A DNA stretch of 42,909 nt from a virus. Below the pieces are notes generated by a model. It searched no databases. It saw only the letters and a program-made list of their open reading frames with translations, and was not told where the DNA came from. A program made the position numbers and the translations under genes. The DNA lies in IMG/VR virus record IMGVR_UViG_3300020179_000061, positions 1-42,909 of that record. One strand, written 5' to 3'. Shown here one piece after another: positions 26,265 through 39,443 of this stretch (position 1 is its first letter; the number at the start of each line of letters is the position of its first letter).

Positions 26265-27394
26265 TAGAATGCCCTCAATATAATCATGTTAGCATTAAAG
26301 CGACCATTAGGCTTTGCTGCTACTGCCTTAATGCTATCAAAGAATTTACGCGCAGCAGGCTTGCTACCCATAATAACTTTAATTTGCTCTTCAGGCTTGC
26401 GTAGAGTTTTGATCTGCGATTCCTTAGTACAGAAACCAATCAGAGTATTACTCTTGACACTAAGACTTTTGGTATACTCATCAGCAACATAATGATGCAG
26501 TTTACGCTTCTTAGTATCGTATACCCATGCCTCACTACAGCCATGCAGTTTAGTTGGGCTAATACTTGTAAGTTCTAATTTTTCAAGTTTGAGAGATTTG
26601 AGATACTTCAAACGTCTGACAATTTTCTCAACAGGCACTGTCTTTTTAGCACGGGGCTTCTTGCCTGCTTTCTTCATACCAACATATGCGTTAAGATCGG
26701 CAATTACAGTCTCAATACTGCCTATGATGTTACGTAACTGAATCTTACCGAAACGCTCATACGCCTCGTTTAACTGTTCATCTTTACCCGATGCAACTTC
26801 GTTGTACTCATCAAGTTTAGTTTGCCAGGCTTCAATAAGAATAGGAACGTGCTGCGGTAATATGTTGCTTTGTGACAACACTTCAATTGCCTTGATACCA
26901 TCTTTACCAGCACCATTTTTTATATACTCGTCCCACAAGCCTTCAAGTTCGCCGCCAAGATTCAGAGTACGCTCACGCATGATCTCCTGCACATTGGGGC
27001 GATTACCCACAACAGGAACGTCTGTAGTGTCATCGGGCTGAGTGAGTGACACAAGACGATCAATCTCAGATTGCAACTTAGACAGAGTATCATTATCTAC
27101 TACGCTGCCCCTAACAATGCATCGTGCAAGCCAACCATAAGTGGGCTTGACATGACGATCATTGACGCGGCGTAGCGTTTTCGCAACTTGTTGCTTGCCC
27201 ACAACATCTAGATATTGGGCAAGAAATTCCTTAGCGTCCTTATTATCATAAAAGTGATTATACCAATTAAATGCTTTGGCGAGTTCCCACGTAGTGCTAA
27301 CCGCTGCATAGTCGAATGTGGGTTCGGGCCCAATGTACTTTGCGTCAGTGTCGCGTGGGTGCAACTCTTTAATTTCTGATTTTGACTTAACCAT
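26264..27394 (-). CDS. Unknown 376-aa phage protein, first gene of the mazG operon
   Basis: The sequence begins with a polar tail, then TWELAKAFNWYNHFYDNKDAKEFL at about 35-58 and TYGWLARCIVRG. A central helical part is followed by a basic segment (MKKAGKKPRAKKTVPVEKIV, about 240-260) and a C-terminal beta-rich part (SEAWVYDTKKRKLHHYVAD, NTLIGFCTKES) ending GRFNANMIILRAF. The basic linker may bind nucleic acid. I recall this type of protein in T4-like marine phages without a function. It has a GGAG ribosome-binding site and a sigma70-type promoter. Confidence 0.78.
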   Translation of the reverse strand: MVKSKSEIKELHPRDTDAKYIGPEPTFDYAAVSTTWELAKAFNWYNHFYDNKDAKEFLAQYLDVVGKQQVAKTLRRVNDRHVKPTYGWLARCIVRGSVVDNDTLSKLQSEIDRLVSLTQPDDTTDVPVVGNRPNVQEIMRERTLNLGGELEGLWDEYIKNGAGKDGIKAIEVLSQSNILPQHVPILIEAWQTKLDEYNEVASGKDEQLNEAYERFGKIQLRNIIGSIETVIADLNAYVGMKKAGKKPRAKKTVPVEKIVRRLKYLKSLKLEKLELTSISPTKLHGCSEAWVYDTKKRKLHHYVADEYTKSLSVKSNTLIGFCTKESQIKTLRKPEEQIKVIMGSKPAARKFFDSIKAVAAKPNGRFNANMIILRAF

Positions 27395-27426
27395 GAAAAA
27401 CTCCGTAATTATACTTCAACCCTACT

Positions 27427-27455
27427 ATTATAAAGCCTTATTTAAATAGAGTCAA
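27427..27455 (-). promoter_or_regulatory. Sigma70-type promoter TTGACT-17-TATAAT
   Basis: On the minus strand TTGACT (27455-27450) is followed by exactly 17 bp and a consensus TATAAT (27432-27427), 32 bp before the ATG of the 376-residue gene. It differs from the late boxes elsewhere and should be read by host polymerase, so the operon with mazG is probably early or middle. Confidence 0.85.
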
Positions 27456-27479
27456 GTCTATGTAAGCCATTGATTTTAA

Positions 27480-27487
27480 ACTAAATA
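27480..27487 (+). promoter_or_regulatory. Late-like promoter box ACTAAATA (plus strand)
   Basis: ACTAAATA ends 4 bp before the ATG of the gp14-like gene and is the only candidate promoter for the plus-strand gp14/gp15/NUDIX block. The short distance implies a very short or absent leader. Confidence 0.55.
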
Positions 27488-27491
27488 CTAT

Positions 27492-29219
27492 ATGCCTAAA
27501 CTGTCCTTATATAGCCCTACCAAACAAAACGACTACAAATTTATGGATACAACAATATCCGAAATGTTGACAGTTGGTGGCACTGACTTATATATTCATA
27601 AGTATCTAGGCCCAGATGCACAGACACCTAGTGTTGATTATACTCAACCCCAATACCTGACAACTGATCCAAATCAGATACAAGATTTATTGTTTTTAGA
27701 AAATCGTGATCGTAAATATGATCCAAACATTTATAGATTACGTGGTCATTATAGTGTTCAAAACTTAGACTTCGATCTAAGCCAGTTTGGCTTATTCTTG
27801 AATAATGACATTATATTCATCACCGTTCACTATAACGATATGATCGATATCGTTGGTAGAAAGTTAATGGTGGGCGATGTTCTTGAGTTGCCACATTTAT
27901 TAGACTATAATCCTTTGAAAGAAACTATACCAGTAGCACTTAAACGTTTTTATCAAATTACAGATTCTAATTTTGCTAGTGAAGGGTTTAGTCAAACATG
28001 GTATCCACATCTATGGCGTATTAAATGTGAACCATTAGTAGACAGTGAAGAATTTAGTAACATACTTAAAGAACCAATTAATCAAGATAATTATTTAGGA
28101 GATTGGGATAAAACTAAAACATATGCTGCTGGTTATGTTGTAAGTTTTGGCGATAAAAATTATATTAGTATTACTGATGTACCGGCAAATACAAGCCCTC
28201 CTGATTCTACTTACTGGAGATTAGATACAGGACAAAACCTAAAAGATATACTTGCTACATACAATAGAAATATTGAAATTAACAATGCTCAACTTGAGGA
28301 AGCGAAACGTATTGTTCCTAAAGCAGGTTATGATCGTAGCAAACTTTATATAGTACCTACATATGGCGTCTTTGAAGAAAATGGTGTTAAGTCAAATAAG
28401 TTCGATCAGCCTGCACCCCCAGAGGGCATAGAACAAGCAAATGACGGTCCACCTAATGTTAATAGTACCGGCACAATATTATTTGTATCGAATCCATCAT
28501 ACAGTATGAAAAGTGCTGCTTTGCGTATCCCTAAAGCCACAGTAGAAAATTTATGGAACATGACAGTTGATGGTGTTGATAAATTAGTAGGCAAAAATCC
28601 AGTAAGTTTACAAGTACGTGAATATAAACCTGCCCCACTACAGGACGTAGGCACAAGCCGTGTAGTAGAAAATGACAGAGTATTGACTATATTACCATTA
28701 GGGCCAGTAACTGGCCCTTATGGTACTGCTGACAACACTTATGCTACGGCTGACCAAAATCCTGTAGCGTCTGGTTTTACAGGTACGGAACCATATGGAC
28801 CACAAACTATGAACTATCGTGCAGATTGCGATCCAGCGTTTCAGTTTATCATGCGAGCCAGTCCAAGATCGTTTGGGTATACTAGCGGTTATCTTGATGG
28901 CACTGGAGAGGCACCAAATGGAATTCCTACAGGGGCAGGTATTAGTTTTCCACAAAGTCCACAAGTTGGAGATTATTTCTTACGTATAGATTATTTGCCA
29001 CAAATATTATATCGCTGGGACGGACAACTATGGGTACGTATTAGCACTAAAGTAAGAACTGACACAGGATTTACATATGCTGATAAATCACAACTTAGTG
29101 GCTTTATTAATGATGACGGGGAAATCTACGTAAATAATCAAGAGAAATTAATAAAGTCAGCACAGCCATTAAGTCAAATATTAAACTTACCACAAACACC
29201 TATACCACCAGAAGAATAA
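27492..29219 (+). CDS. gp14: Neck protein gp14-like with extra carbohydrate-binding-like insert, 575 aa
   Basis: Residues about 1-190 follow the T4 gp14 plan: DTTISEMLTVGGTDLYIHKYLGP, LFLENRDRKYDPNIYRLRG, FDLSQFGLFLNNDIIF, GDVLELPHL, RFYQITDSNF and HLWRIKCEPLVDSEEF. In T4, gp14 joins the neck between portal and tail. T4 gp14 is about 256 residues, so this protein is more than twice as long. Residues about 205-245 (WDKTKTYAAGYVVSFGDKNY and YWRL) resemble small chitin-binding-type modules (CBM5/12 style). Residues about 493-518 hold GDYFLRIDYLPQILYRWDGQ, a short unit also found in the sheath insert. It forms a block with gp15 and NUDIX. Assignment rests on motif pattern and on gp15 being next. 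Confidence 0.62.
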   Translation: MPKLSLYSPTKQNDYKFMDTTISEMLTVGGTDLYIHKYLGPDAQTPSVDYTQPQYLTTDPNQIQDLLFLENRDRKYDPNIYRLRGHYSVQNLDFDLSQFGLFLNNDIIFITVHYNDMIDIVGRKLMVGDVLELPHLLDYNPLKETIPVALKRFYQITDSNFASEGFSQTWYPHLWRIKCEPLVDSEEFSNILKEPINQDNYLGDWDKTKTYAAGYVVSFGDKNYISITDVPANTSPPDSTYWRLDTGQNLKDILATYNRNIEINNAQLEEAKRIVPKAGYDRSKLYIVPTYGVFEENGVKSNKFDQPAPPEGIEQANDGPPNVNSTGTILFVSNPSYSMKSAALRIPKATVENLWNMTVDGVDKLVGKNPVSLQVREYKPAPLQDVGTSRVVENDRVLTILPLGPVTGPYGTADNTYATADQNPVASGFTGTEPYGPQTMNYRADCDPAFQFIMRASPRSFGYTSGYLDGTGEAPNGIPTGAGISFPQSPQVGDYFLRIDYLPQILYRWDGQLWVRISTKVRTDTGFTYADKSQLSGFINDDGEIYVNNQEKLIKSAQPLSQILNLPQTPIPPEE

Positions 29220-29222
29220 AAT

Positions 29223-30605
29223 ATGGCACAATTTTTTTACGATAATCAAATACGTAGATTCTTATTACAATTTGCTAAGATTTTTAGTAATTGGTATGTA
29301 ACTAAAGGTAAGGATCCCAACGGCAATGACATACTTGTTCGTGTTCCTGTAATGTACGGCGATGCTAGTAGACAAGCTAGTACAATTATTGCAAAAAATA
29401 GTGCAAGTAATTTACCCAGTGCTCCATTAATAACTTATTATATTACTGGATTAGAATATGATCAAGGACGTATGCAAGATCCTACATTTATAGATAGACT
29501 TAATGTACGACAACGTGCATATAATTCTGAAAGTCAGACATACGAAACTACACAAGGGCAAGCATTTACTGTAGAACGTTTGATGCCGGTACCTTATACA
29601 TTACGTTGTCAAGTTGATATGTGGACTACAAATTATAATCAAAAATTACAATTAATGGAGCAATTAGGTACGCTTTTTAATCCTGCATTAGAAATTCAAA
29701 GTACAGACAACTTTATAGATTGGACGTCATTAAGTGTTGTTTTTCAAGATGGTATTACATTTAGTAGTCGCAGTATACCTATTGGTACAGGCAATCCAAT
29801 TGACGTATTAACTTGGCGTTTTTACATGCCTATATTCATCAGTACAAGTAGTAAACTGAAAAAGATGGGAGTAATTCATAAAGTTATTGCTAGTATATAT
29901 AAAGGTAAATCATTACTTGATATTAAAGATGAAGATTTATTATTAGGTACACGACAAAAAATTACTCCATATGGTTATAAAGTTTTATTTCAGAATGGAA
30001 CATTACAACTTTTACCTAACGATGAACCGTTCTATCCAAGTAATGAAACTTTTGAAATGCCAGCACCTCCAAATACTAATTTATATTGGACTGCGTTATT
30101 GAACGTATATGGTAAATGGAAACCAGGCATTAGTCAAATATGGTTACAGAACCCTTATATGGAGGATGAAATTGTTGGTACAATTGTTCCAGATCCATTA
30201 GATGATAGAATATTAATTTATCAAGTAGACACTGATACATTACCTCAAAACACATTAACTTCAGTCAGTGGTGTTATTAATCCACTAATGGTAGGCCCAA
30301 ATGCAGGTTTACCAGGGCCTATAAATGGACGCAGATATTTAATTGTTGAAAATATAGGACATGAAGATAATAGTACAGCTGCTTGGGGAGATTTAATTGC
30401 AAGCACTAATGATATTATACAATTTAGTTCGACGACCATGAGTTGGAGCGTAGACTTTGATGCCAGTGACGCTGAAGAAGGTGATGTTGAATATGTAACT
30501 AATCTTGCTAATAATGTACAATATAGATATGTTCAAGAAGAAGGACAATGGATGAAATCATATGAAGGTTGGTATGAACAGGGTGATTACAGTATAGTGA
30601 TCTAA
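29223..30605 (+). CDS. gp15: Tail sheath stabiliser/completion protein gp15
   Basis: The N-terminus FFYDNQIRRFLLQFAKIFSNWYVTK followed by RVPVMYGDASRQASTI matches T4 gp15 (FYNSSFRRYATLMGDLFSNI, IRVPITYASKEH). It continues with VERLMPVPYTLRCQVDMWTTNYNQKLQLMEQLGTLFNP and a conserved VLTWRFYMPIF. In T4, gp15 caps the tail after sheath assembly and binds the neck. At 460 residues it exceeds T4 gp15 (272). The extra C-terminal ~190 residues include LYWTALLNVYGKW, GRRYLIVENIG and YRYVQEEGQWMKSYEGW units. It starts three bases after the gp14-like stop. Confidence 0.87.
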   Translation: MAQFFYDNQIRRFLLQFAKIFSNWYVTKGKDPNGNDILVRVPVMYGDASRQASTIIAKNSASNLPSAPLITYYITGLEYDQGRMQDPTFIDRLNVRQRAYNSESQTYETTQGQAFTVERLMPVPYTLRCQVDMWTTNYNQKLQLMEQLGTLFNPALEIQSTDNFIDWTSLSVVFQDGITFSSRSIPIGTGNPIDVLTWRFYMPIFISTSSKLKKMGVIHKVIASIYKGKSLLDIKDEDLLLGTRQKITPYGYKVLFQNGTLQLLPNDEPFYPSNETFEMPAPPNTNLYWTALLNVYGKWKPGISQIWLQNPYMEDEIVGTIVPDPLDDRILIYQVDTDTLPQNTLTSVSGVINPLMVGPNAGLPGPINGRRYLIVENIGHEDNSTAAWGDLIASTNDIIQFSSTTMSWSVDFDASDAEEGDVEYVTNLANNVQYRYVQEEGQWMKSYEGWYEQGDYSIVI

Positions 30606-31009
30606 TGAATAATACAGCAGTTGGAATATTCTTTTATTGTAAAATAACAAAACGTTTCTTATATCTTTTTAGAAACGATGGTAAAGCCTATGTATGGAGT
30701 ATACCTGGAGGAAAAATAGATCCAGAAGAAACATTACTAAATGGATTAAAACGTGAATGTTTAGAAGAAACTAGTTACTGGCCTACTAACGCTAAATTAA
30801 TTCCTATTCAAAAGTTTGTGAATGGAAGTTTTACTTACCATACTTTTTTCTGTGCGATAAATGAAGAATTCAAACCATTACTTAATGATGAACATTGTGG
30901 ATATGCATGGGTAGGCGATGGACAATATCCACGACCACTACATCCTGGATTATTTTCAACTATTAATATTGATGTAGTGCAAGAAAAACTAAAAACACTT
31001 ACACAATAA
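30605..31009 (+). CDS. NUDIX hydrolase, 134 aa
   Basis: The NUDIX box GGKIDPEETLLNGLKRECLEETSY (about residues 36-59) fits GX5EX7REUXEEXGU, apart from Ser in place of the final Gly. The E residues in RECLEE bind magnesium. Such enzymes hydrolyse nucleoside diphosphates linked to another group. The substrate cannot be told from sequence; mutagenic nucleotides, NDP-sugars and capped or NAD-linked RNA are all family options. The ATG overlaps the gp15 stop (TAATG), so it is translated with structural genes, an unusual partner set for a NUDIX enzyme. The stop codon runs into the shared terminator. Confidence 0.9.
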   Translation: MNNTAVGIFFYCKITKRFLYLFRNDGKAYVWSIPGGKIDPEETLLNGLKRECLEETSYWPTNAKLIPIQKFVNGSFTYHTFFCAINEEFKPLLNDEHCGYAWVGDGQYPRPLHPGLFSTINIDVVQEKLKTLTQ

Positions 31010-31034
31010 AAACGGGGCTTTATGCCCCGTTTTT
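31008..31034. terminator. Bidirectional rho-independent terminator
   Basis: An 11-bp perfect stem (AAAAACGGGGC with GCCCCGTTTTT, 5-nt loop) lies between the convergent NUDIX gene and the 103-residue gene. It has a T-tract on both strands and so can stop transcription from either side. Confidence 0.92.
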
Positions 31035-31054
31035 ACTAGTCATATAGACTATAC

Positions 31055-31366
31055 TCAGCCTACAATCATCTGAATTGCTTCGACACCCGTAGCGCCCAGT
31101 ATTGCTGCTGCGCCCATTAGCATCCATTTTATCTTTTCAATGCCTGATACCTTGTCTGCTAATTCTTCATGTGCTTTATTTTGGCTGTCTTGAAACTCTT
31201 TTAAGAAATCTCTCGTTTCAGCCATGTTACGATCTAAACATTCGTGTAAATCTTTAACATCAATTTTCAATTCATCAACCTTATCATGTAGATTGCGAAC
31301 TTCTAATTGCAATACTGCCACATCGGTAACAGTTTGTTCAAAACGCTTTCTTACTGTTGTTGGCAT
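31055..31366 (-). CDS. Coiled-coil protein with C-terminal membrane segment, 103 aa
   Basis: Residues about 12-75 are a heptad-rich coiled coil (VAVLQLEVRNLHDKVDELKI, DVKDLHECLDRN). Residues about 81-101 form one hydrophobic segment (WMLMGAAAILGATGVEAIQM). This is the layout of XhlA/hemolysin-type holin-associated proteins and of some phage membrane accessory proteins. A role in lysis is therefore possible, but no endolysin is seen nearby. A good AGGAAG ribosome-binding site lies before the ATG, 13 bp after the stop of the 335-residue gene, so they are co-transcribed. The terminator at 31008-31034 ends the unit. Confidence 0.72.
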   Translation of the reverse strand: MPTTVRKRFEQTVTDVAVLQLEVRNLHDKVDELKIDVKDLHECLDRNMAETRDFLKEFQDSQNKAHEELADKVSGIEKIKWMLMGAAAILGATGVEAIQMIVG

Positions 31367-31379
31367 TTTTTACTTCCTA

Positions 31380-32387
31380 TCAAGCCTTATTAATACTTAC
31401 TAATGGATAAGGCATACCATTATCAGCGTTAGCCACAGCAGCAGTATTGAATGTACCGAATGCTGGTGAACTATTGTTAATATTTGCTGCATCATTTGGC
31501 AATGCTGTCTCGCCAGAAGTTGCTGTAAATATTTCAAGAGTATGATCACTTAGGCTTTGTACTAGAGTAGTGTCTGCGTTAGCATATGTTGCAATGATTG
31601 ACATAGTGTTTGGTAACAACGCTGTGTTTGCTAGGTTCGCTGTATAGCACGCACCTACTAATCCAGATGTTGATCCTTTTACCAAATACTTCTGTTTGCC
31701 TTTTTGACGCACGATGAATCCCGCTTCATTGTCAGCATATGCAAAACTTCCGCCTGATACAGCGACCGCCGCATTAGCGGTTAATTCAAGCTCGTCAGCA
31801 GCAGTAATACTATCTACATAGCCAATCAAATCTCCATCACTATTGGCTAATACTGAACCTGCTGATAGTTGAGTATCAAATACAGTGCTACTGCCTGTTA
31901 CAGTAGTGCTATTTGTAGCTGCTGTTAAAGTCCCTGTACCTGACTGGCCAACTGCAACGCGACATAGAACTTGATTACCAAATATTGCAGTATTACCCCC
32001 AACTACACCAAATGTTGCTGTGTTAGTTGCTGGATACCCTTCGCCGCTGATTGGATTGTTGAAATATGCATCAACAACGCCAACTGTTAGGGCTACAGAT
32101 TGTGCTGCTGTAGTTGAAAGATCAACTTTCTCAGAAGTTGGATTTGCAGAAAGTGTAGTTGCAGACACAGTAAATGTACTGTTAGCACCTGCGTTAATTA
32201 CCTCTAGAATAAAATATGTAGTACCTGCTACTAAACCACCTACGCTGCTTGCTGGAATGAATGGCATGCCTGCAATAATGCCTAGAGTAGTAAAGTTTGC
32301 TGAAGTAGTTACGATATCTGTTGCCGCTGCTGTTGCTGTTAATGTAACCACAGCCTGGGCTTTTGCGATTTTTAGTGGACGACCCAT
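31380..32387 (-). CDS. Probable virion structural protein, 335 aa, unknown family
   Basis: The sequence is rich in Ala, Thr, Val and Asn with few charges, like an all-beta capsid or tail decoration protein. It has ITAADELELTANAAVAVSGG in the middle and a basic FIVRQKGKQKYLVKGSTSGLVG segment near residue 220. No catalytic motif is seen. It has a strong AGGAGA ribosome-binding site, a late box (32470-32477) and an 82-nt structured leader, all consistent with high late expression. A decoration, cement or fibre-base role is a guess. Confidence 0.75.
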   Translation of the reverse strand: MGRPLKIAKAQAVVTLTATAAATDIVTTSANFTTLGIIAGMPFIPASSVGGLVAGTTYFILEVINAGANSTFTVSATTLSANPTSEKVDLSTTAAQSVALTVGVVDAYFNNPISGEGYPATNTATFGVVGGNTAIFGNQVLCRVAVGQSGTGTLTAATNSTTVTGSSTVFDTQLSAGSVLANSDGDLIGYVDSITAADELELTANAAVAVSGGSFAYADNEAGFIVRQKGKQKYLVKGSTSGLVGACYTANLANTALLPNTMSIIATYANADTTLVQSLSDHTLEIFTATSGETALPNDAANINNSSPAFGTFNTAAVANADNGMPYPLVSINKA

Positions 32388-32408
32388 TGTTTTTCTCCTA
32401 TAATTTCG

Positions 32409-32462
32409 GGTTCTAGCCGATACGCGGCGGGAACCGCATAAGTCAATACAACAACGTATTGA
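32409..32462 (-). promoter_or_regulatory. Structured 5' leader with two hairpins
   Basis: Between the late box at 32470 and the ATG at 32387 are two inverted repeats. One is a 7-bp stem TCAATAC with GTATTGA (32443-32462). The other is a two-part stem GGTTC/GAACC with GCCG/CGGC inside (32409-32435). The second can also refold as GCGG with CCGC. A role in mRNA stability or translation control is inferred only. Confidence 0.5.
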
Positions 32463-32469
32463 ACAGTAT

Positions 32470-32477
32470 TATTTATC
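32470..32477 (-). promoter_or_regulatory. T4-late-like promoter box GATAAATA
   Basis: The box reads GATAAATA on the minus strand, 82 bp before the ATG at 32387, directly after a T-run that may belong to a weak terminator. Confidence 0.72.
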
Positions 32478-32503
32478 AAAAAAGTAGATTTTTTTACGCT
32501 ACT
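32478..32503 (-). terminator. Weak terminator-like stem with T-run
   Basis: On the minus strand AGTAG and CTACT pair across an 11-nt loop and are followed by TTTTTT, just after the stop of the 89-residue gene. The stem is short. Confidence 0.4.
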
Positions 32504-32504
32504 A

Positions 32505-32774
32505 TTATTCGCCGATAGCTGCGCCAAGTTCTGTGACTGAAAATATACCAGTACCGCTTACACTGATATAAGCAATCTTATTTCCTTCACCTACAATAAA
32601 ACTATTGTTTACAGTATTTGCTGGAATTATTTCACAACCAGTTAAATTTGCTGTTGGATTACTACCTACTGCAACCGCGACTGCACTAGTAGTAGTTGAT
32701 ATACGTACCTTATCAGTGCCTGAGGCTGATGTTTGTTGACTTGTTCCGCTGGGTGTGTAAATTACTGCTGCCAT
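32505..32774 (-). CDS. Small virion-like protein, 89 aa, unknown
   Basis: A short beta-rich sequence of low charge (SGTDKVRISTTTSAVAVAVG, NKIAYISVSGTGIFSVTELG) that resembles small decoration or fibre-associated proteins. The GATAAATA box lies 5 bp before the ATG and no Shine-Dalgarno is present, so it may be translated from a leaderless or read-through message. It follows the giant fibre gene by 13 bp, which suggests an accessory to that fibre, but no family is recognised. Confidence 0.7.
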   Translation of the reverse strand: MAAVIYTPSGTSQQTSASGTDKVRISTTTSAVAVAVGSNPTANLTGCEIIPANTVNNSFIVGEGNKIAYISVSGTGIFSVTELGAAIGE

Positions 32775-32779
32775 AATAT

Positions 32780-32787
32780 TATTTATC
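32780..32787 (-). promoter_or_regulatory. T4-late-like box GATAAATA, 5 bp from the start codon
   Basis: The box fills the gap between the stop of the giant fibre (32788) and the ATG at 32774. Its core match is as good as that of the other boxes, but a transcript would begin at about the start codon. Confidence 0.55.
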
Positions 32788-38409
<5,622 letters not shown>

Positions 38410-38410
38410 C

Positions 38411-38418
38411 TATTTATG
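38411..38418 (-). promoter_or_regulatory. Late-like promoter box CATAAATA
   Basis: CATAAATA on the minus strand lies 28 bp before the ATG of the giant fibre and behind the stop of the nuclease gene (38428). Confidence 0.65.
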
Positions 38419-38427
38419 CTATTGGGA

Positions 38428-39120
38428 CTAATGAACGAAACTTGAATAATACTGTTCTAGTCGTTTAAACCAACATTCTGTCCATTGATCGAACTCAATG
38501 CCTTCTATAATAAACTCTTGATATTGATTATCAGCACTACACATAAAGATAACACCCTTACGTATTTTAGTGCCATAGACTTCATTATGCGCATTTGCAT
38601 AGGCTGCTAACTGTATAAAATAATCTTCAATCCATTCGCGCTTTTTCGGCTTATTAGTTTGTTTGTGATCCATAATAGCATCACTATTTTGATGTACCCC
38701 TACAAGATCAGTAGTTCCTGCATAGACTTCAGGATAATATAAACTTACTTCTGTACCCCAATATTCCTGACATTTGCATAGTCCTTTTTCTATTATAGTT
38801 TTAGCCATATTATGGCTTTGTATACTATAAGGATTAGTGCCTGGATTGCCCGCTTCTCCAGTCTTTATATGATTCTCTAACCATTTATGCATACGTGTGC
38901 CACGACCAGCAGCCTCAGTAGTAATCTGTTTAGCTTTTTCTTCGCCTACACGTTTACGCCATTCTTGTAATGCTTTTTTCTTTTCCTCTGGCTTAGTAGC
39001 ATCTAGTATTGTGGTGACACTGGGTACTGCAAATCCGTCTGGGGTCACATATTTCCTTGACCCATCTATAGTTTGCTTTTTTAATTCAGCATAAGGATAT
39101 TTTGTTGGGATATATATCAA
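38428..39120 (-). CDS. PD-(D/E)XK family exonuclease, 230 aa
   Basis: The C-terminal half has the nuclease core: TEVSLYY (E124), AGTTDLVG (D138), IMDHKQTNK (D151, K153) and QLAAYANA (Q170, Y174), as in Cas4/RecB-type and cyanophage exonucleases. The N-terminal part with VPSVTTILDATKPEEKK and GRGTRMHKWLENH is the usual partner segment. Such proteins resect or repair DNA during phage recombination and replication. No ATG fits: the start is TTG at 39120, overlapping the HesB stop (TTGA), which implies coupled translation. One Cys pair (C115, C117) is present, too few for the usual Cas4 iron-sulfur cluster. Confidence 0.86.
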   Translation of the reverse strand: MIYIPTKYPYAELKKQTIDGSRKYVTPDGFAVPSVTTILDATKPEEKKKALQEWRKRVGEEKAKQITTEAAGRGTRMHKWLENHIKTGEAGNPGTNPYSIQSHNMAKTIIEKGLCKCQEYWGTEVSLYYPEVYAGTTDLVGVHQNSDAIMDHKQTNKPKKREWIEDYFIQLAAYANAHNEVYGTKIRKGVIFMCSADNQYQEFIIEGIEFDQWTECWFKRLEQYYSSFVH

Positions 39121-39437
39121 ACAGTAAAACTCTCGCCGCAGCCGCAGCGTCCACTTTCATTAGGATTAATAAATTCAAATTTTTCATTTAATCCCTGTCT
39201 AATATAATCAACTGTCATACCTTCAAGATGCTTATATGCATCTTTTGTGACCCAAACATAAACATCATCATGTATGCTTAAAAAATCTTCTGATTTCCAT
39301 TCATCAGCAAATTCAATTTTATAGGCATAACCACTGCATCCTGTTTTAGTTATACCCAATCTTATTCCTAATCCTTTGCCGCGATCTTTTAATTGTTCTT
39401 TAAATCTAGTTTTAGCATTACTGGTTAATGTTATCAT
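39117..39437 (-). CDS. hesB: HesB/IscA-type iron-sulfur cluster assembly protein
   Basis: At 106 residues the protein has the complete A-type carrier pattern: an N-terminal MITLTSNAKTRF, the first Cys in TKTGCSGYAYKIEF (C34) and the C-terminal pair GRCGCGESF (C98, C100). These three Cys residues carry the cluster or iron in this family. Host-derived versions are known auxiliary metabolic genes in cyanophages and pelagiphages. It is the first gene behind a sigma70-type promoter whose predicted start site falls on the ATG. It is translationally coupled to the nuclease. It could mature an Fe-S protein of phage or host; the client is unknown. Confidence 0.93.
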   Translation of the reverse strand: MITLTSNAKTRFKEQLKDRGKGLGIRLGITKTGCSGYAYKIEFADEWKSEDFLSIHDDVYVWVTKDAYKHLEGMTVDYIRQGLNEKFEFINPNESGRCGCGESFTV

Positions 39438-39443
39438 ATCTAT

